Source of the DNA: Bradyrhizobium sp. BR13661
GTDB taxonomy: Bacteria; Pseudomonadota; Alphaproteobacteria; Rhizobiales; Xanthobacteraceae
Assembly: GCF_029892425.1 (NCBI RefSeq)
Contig: NZ_JARXWB010000015.1
Coordinates: 62,001 to 126,000 of the forward strand
Reading direction: 5' to 3'
DNA length: 64,000 nucleotides
Shown: positions 62,380 through 64,000 of the stretch, in pieces
Position numbering within the stretch: position 1 is the first letter of the stretch
Layout of the letters: every line of letters begins with the position of its first letter
Notes under the pieces: generated by a model
Told to the model about the DNA's origin: nothing
Database searches by the model: none
What the model saw: only the letters and a program-made list of their open reading frames with translations
Program-made: the position numbers and the translations under genes

Positions 62380-63147
62380 TTAGCTCTTCACCAGCACGGG
62401 ACCGGTGCCCTGCGGGCGCTCGTTCTCCATGAGGATGCCGAGGCGCTTGGCGACTTCGGTATAGGCCTCGAGCAGGCCACCGAGGTCACGGCGGAAACGA
62501 TCCTTGTCGAGCTTCTCGTTCGACTTGATGTCCCACAGACGGCAAGAGTCCGGCGAGATCTCGTCGGCAACGATGATGCGCATCATCTCGTTCTCGAACA
62601 GACGCCCGCACTCCATCTTGAAGTCGACGAGGCGGATGCCGATGCCGAGGAACAGGCCGGTGAGGAAGTCGTTGACGCGGATGGCGAGCGCCATGATGTC
62701 GTCGATCTCCTGGGGCGTGGCCCAGCCGAACGCGGTGATGTGCTCTTCCGACACCATGGGGTCGTTGAGCTGGTCGTTCTTGTAGTAGAATTCGATGATC
62801 GACCGGGGCAGCTGGGTGCCCTCCTCGATGCCGAGGCGCTGCGACAGCGAGCCGGCGGCAACGTTCCGCACCACCACCTCGAGCGGCACGATCTCGACCT
62901 CGCGAATCAACTGCTCGCGCATGTTGAGGCGGCGGATGAAATGGGTCGGCACCCCGATGTCGTTGAGGTGCTGAAACAGGTACTCCGAGATCCGGTTGTT
63001 GAGGACACCCTTGCCCTCGATCACCTGATGCTTTTTGGCATTGAACGCGGTGGCATCGTCCTTGAAGTGCTGGATCAGGGTACCGGGCTCCGGACCTTCA
63101 TACAGAACCTTTGCCTTGCCTTCATAAATGCGACGCCGACGGCTCAT
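62380..63147 (-). CDS. purC: SAICAR synthase
   Basis: 255 residues from the ATG giving MSRRRRIYEGKAKVLYEGPE, the usual start of this protein; an ATG ten codons earlier is also in frame. It joins CAIR and aspartate with ATP. Motifs: EGKAKVLYEG, FKDDATAFNAKK, VEIVPLEVVVRNVAAGSLSQR, LVDFKMECGR and ADEISPDSCRLWD. It heads the purC-S-Q run. Confidence 0.96.
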   Translation of the reverse strand: MSRRRRIYEGKAKVLYEGPEPGTLIQHFKDDATAFNAKKHQVIEGKGVLNNRISEYLFQHLNDIGVPTHFIRRLNMREQLIREVEIVPLEVVVRNVAAGSLSQRLGIEEGTQLPRSIIEFYYKNDQLNDPMVSEEHITAFGWATPQEIDDIMALAIRVNDFLTGLFLGIGIRLVDFKMECGRLFENEMMRIIVADEISPDSCRLWDIKSNEKLDKDRFRRDLGGLLEAYTEVAKRLGILMENERPQGTGPVLVKS

Positions 63148-63479
63148 TGGGATGTACCGTGTTTTGTTGAAATCCATGTATTTGGTGTGCTCCGGTTACC
63201 AGGTTACGACCCACAGCGGAGCTGCCGTGAACGACCTGGAACCCCACCTGAATCCAAGGAAACCCCCAAGGAAACAGAACGGGAACCAAGCCTCCAGGCA
63301 ACCTATCCGATTGGCTGTCCAAGCACAATCGATCCGGCCCATCCGACGCTGACTTATACCGCCTTGCCTGCGGCTTTACGGCTCGTTGTTTCGCCGATCG
63401 TGCTGTTTATGTAGGCATGCGCAGGGGCCCTCGCAACGAGGGCCGCCAGGTCCAGCGACCTCAAGGGATCGGAAGACGC
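63148..63479. other. Divergent intergenic region between purC and the zeta-subunit gene
   Basis: No gene is supported in these 330 bases. It contains a direct repeat CCAAGGAAAC at 63254-63263 and 63266-63275 and a hairpin GGCCCTC-GCAAC-GAGGGCC at 63426-63444 just before the downstream gene. Promoters for both directions must lie here, but I cannot fix their boxes. Confidence 0.5.
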
Positions 63480-63800
63480 ATGAGTGAATTCGACAAGCGC
63501 GAAGAAGGCTTTGAGAAGAAGTTTGCCCTCGACGAGGAGCAGAAATTCAGGGCGGAGGCCCGCCGCAACCGGCTGCTCGGACTGTGGGCGGCCGATAAGC
63601 TCGGGATTACCGGCGAAGACGCCGCGGCCTATGCCAAGGAGGTCGTCGCGGCCGAATTCGAGGAGGCCGGCGATGGCGTCCTGCACAAGGTCATGGCCGA
63701 TTTCGCCGCCAGGAACGTGGCAGTCACGGAACAGGCGATTCGGGCCAAGATGAGCGAGCTGATCGCGGTCGCAGCCGCCGAGCTGAAGGCCGGCAAATAG
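63480..63800 (+). CDS. F1-ATPase inhibitor zeta subunit (DUF1476)
   Basis: 106 residues from the ATG giving MSEFDKREEGFEKKFALDEE, with GGAAG upstream. The family is an alphaproteobacterial F1-ATPase inhibitor whose N-terminal segment inserts into the rotor interface and blocks ATP hydrolysis; that segment (FDKREEGFEKKFALDEEQKF) is intact. The rest is a four-helix bundle (LLGLWAADKLGITGEDAAAYAKEVV). The gene stands alone. Confidence 0.94.
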   Translation: MSEFDKREEGFEKKFALDEEQKFRAEARRNRLLGLWAADKLGITGEDAAAYAKEVVAAEFEEAGDGVLHKVMADFAARNVAVTEQAIRAKMSELIAVAAAELKAGK

Positions 63801-63910
63801 CCTAACCAAAGTAGGCTTCACCAAAGTAGGCTTCAGCGGGTGACGGATGGCCATCCGCCGCCCTCTCTCCCGGGCTTGCGGCCGGCTCCGGGCAATGCCA
63901 AATGGGCGGC

Positions 63911-64000
63911 ATGTCACAGGATCACATTTCGAACGTCCTCGCCCAACGCTATGCCTCGCCCGCGATGCGCGCCATCTGGAGTGGCGAGGGCAAGGTCCGC
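63911..64000 (+). CDS. Start of a probable adenylosuccinate lyase (cut by the window edge)
   Basis: Thirty residues are visible, including NVLAQRYASPAMRAIWSGEGKVR, which matches the N-terminus of one class of PurB. The gene would continue to the right. PurB acts directly after PurC in purine synthesis, in agreement with the nearby pur genes. A firm call needs the rest of the sequence. Confidence 0.6.
   Translation, partial: MSQDHISNVLAQRYASPAMRAIWSGEGKVR

Overview
The window is chromosomal DNA of a high-GC alphaproteobacterium, almost certainly Bradyrhizobium or a very close relative. The strongest marker is a secreted avidin nearly identical to bradavidin. Supporting signs are the ergothioneine egtB-egtD pair, the F1-ATPase zeta inhibitor (DUF1476), the three-part PurL/PurQ/PurS enzyme, a liv transporter and several palindromic intergenic repeats of the type scattered through Bradyrhizobium genomes. 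I saw no tRNA, rRNA, CRISPR array, phage or insertion sequence. Most of the window is core chromosome, with a few accessory patches.

Layout. 1-1.3 kb: the end of an unrecognised gene, a DUF4189 secreted protein and the avidin. 1.3-8.2 kb: a minus-strand molybdenum-hydroxylase (cox-type) operon with small subunits, a MoxR/VWA pair, two XdhC halves and a MoCo cytidylyltransferase-like protein, but no large catalytic subunit. 8.3-10.9 kb: pcaB-pcaD-pcaC. 11-12 kb: a membrane protein and a 58-residue glutamine-rich small protein with its own terminator. 12.1-17.2 kb: livHMGF and a binding protein. 17.3-20.7 kb: a single-domain response regulator opposite a MASE4-PAS hybrid histidine kinase. 20.8-25.1 kb: a P1 peptidase, an LptA-like protein, an EF-hand protein, rpe and three very small genes.

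25.1-31.7 kb is a signalling block. It holds a divergent-motif protein kinase fused to a universal-stress domain, a metallophosphoesterase abutting it, a three-gene operon with an ExbB/MotA-like channel subunit and an ExbD-like protein carrying an unusual periplasmic domain, and a NarX/NarL-type two-component pair. 31.7-32.7 kb: a TetR regulator behind a clear promoter overlapped by two nested palindromes. 32.9-36.1 kb: an M20 amidohydrolase and an acyl-CoA synthetase. 36.2-37.5 kb: a nucleotidyltransferase plus small-partner pair that looks like a toxin-antitoxin locus, with a 21-bp-phased direct-repeat operator. 37.5-43.7 kb: a SecD-head-like secreted protein, a cyclic-nucleotide-binding membrane protein, GST, cytochrome b561, murI, an HpaI-type aldolase and an orphan acyltransferase domain.

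43.9-52.2 kb: rpsD with promoter, leader hairpin and terminator, threonine aldolase, a serine hydrolase with a truncated paralogue behind it, macro domain, grxD, egtB, egtD, ltrA and bolA. 52.4-60.3 kb: miscellaneous genes around purL. 60.4-64 kb: purC, purS, purQ and a Bug-type binding protein in one run, then the zeta subunit and the start of what is probably purB.

The best candidates for something not well described are the ExbB/ExbD-like triad next to the kinase and phosphoesterase, the nucleotidyltransferase pair with phased repeats, and the SecD-head protein without a membrane channel domain. All functional statements come from reading motifs by eye; no database search was run.
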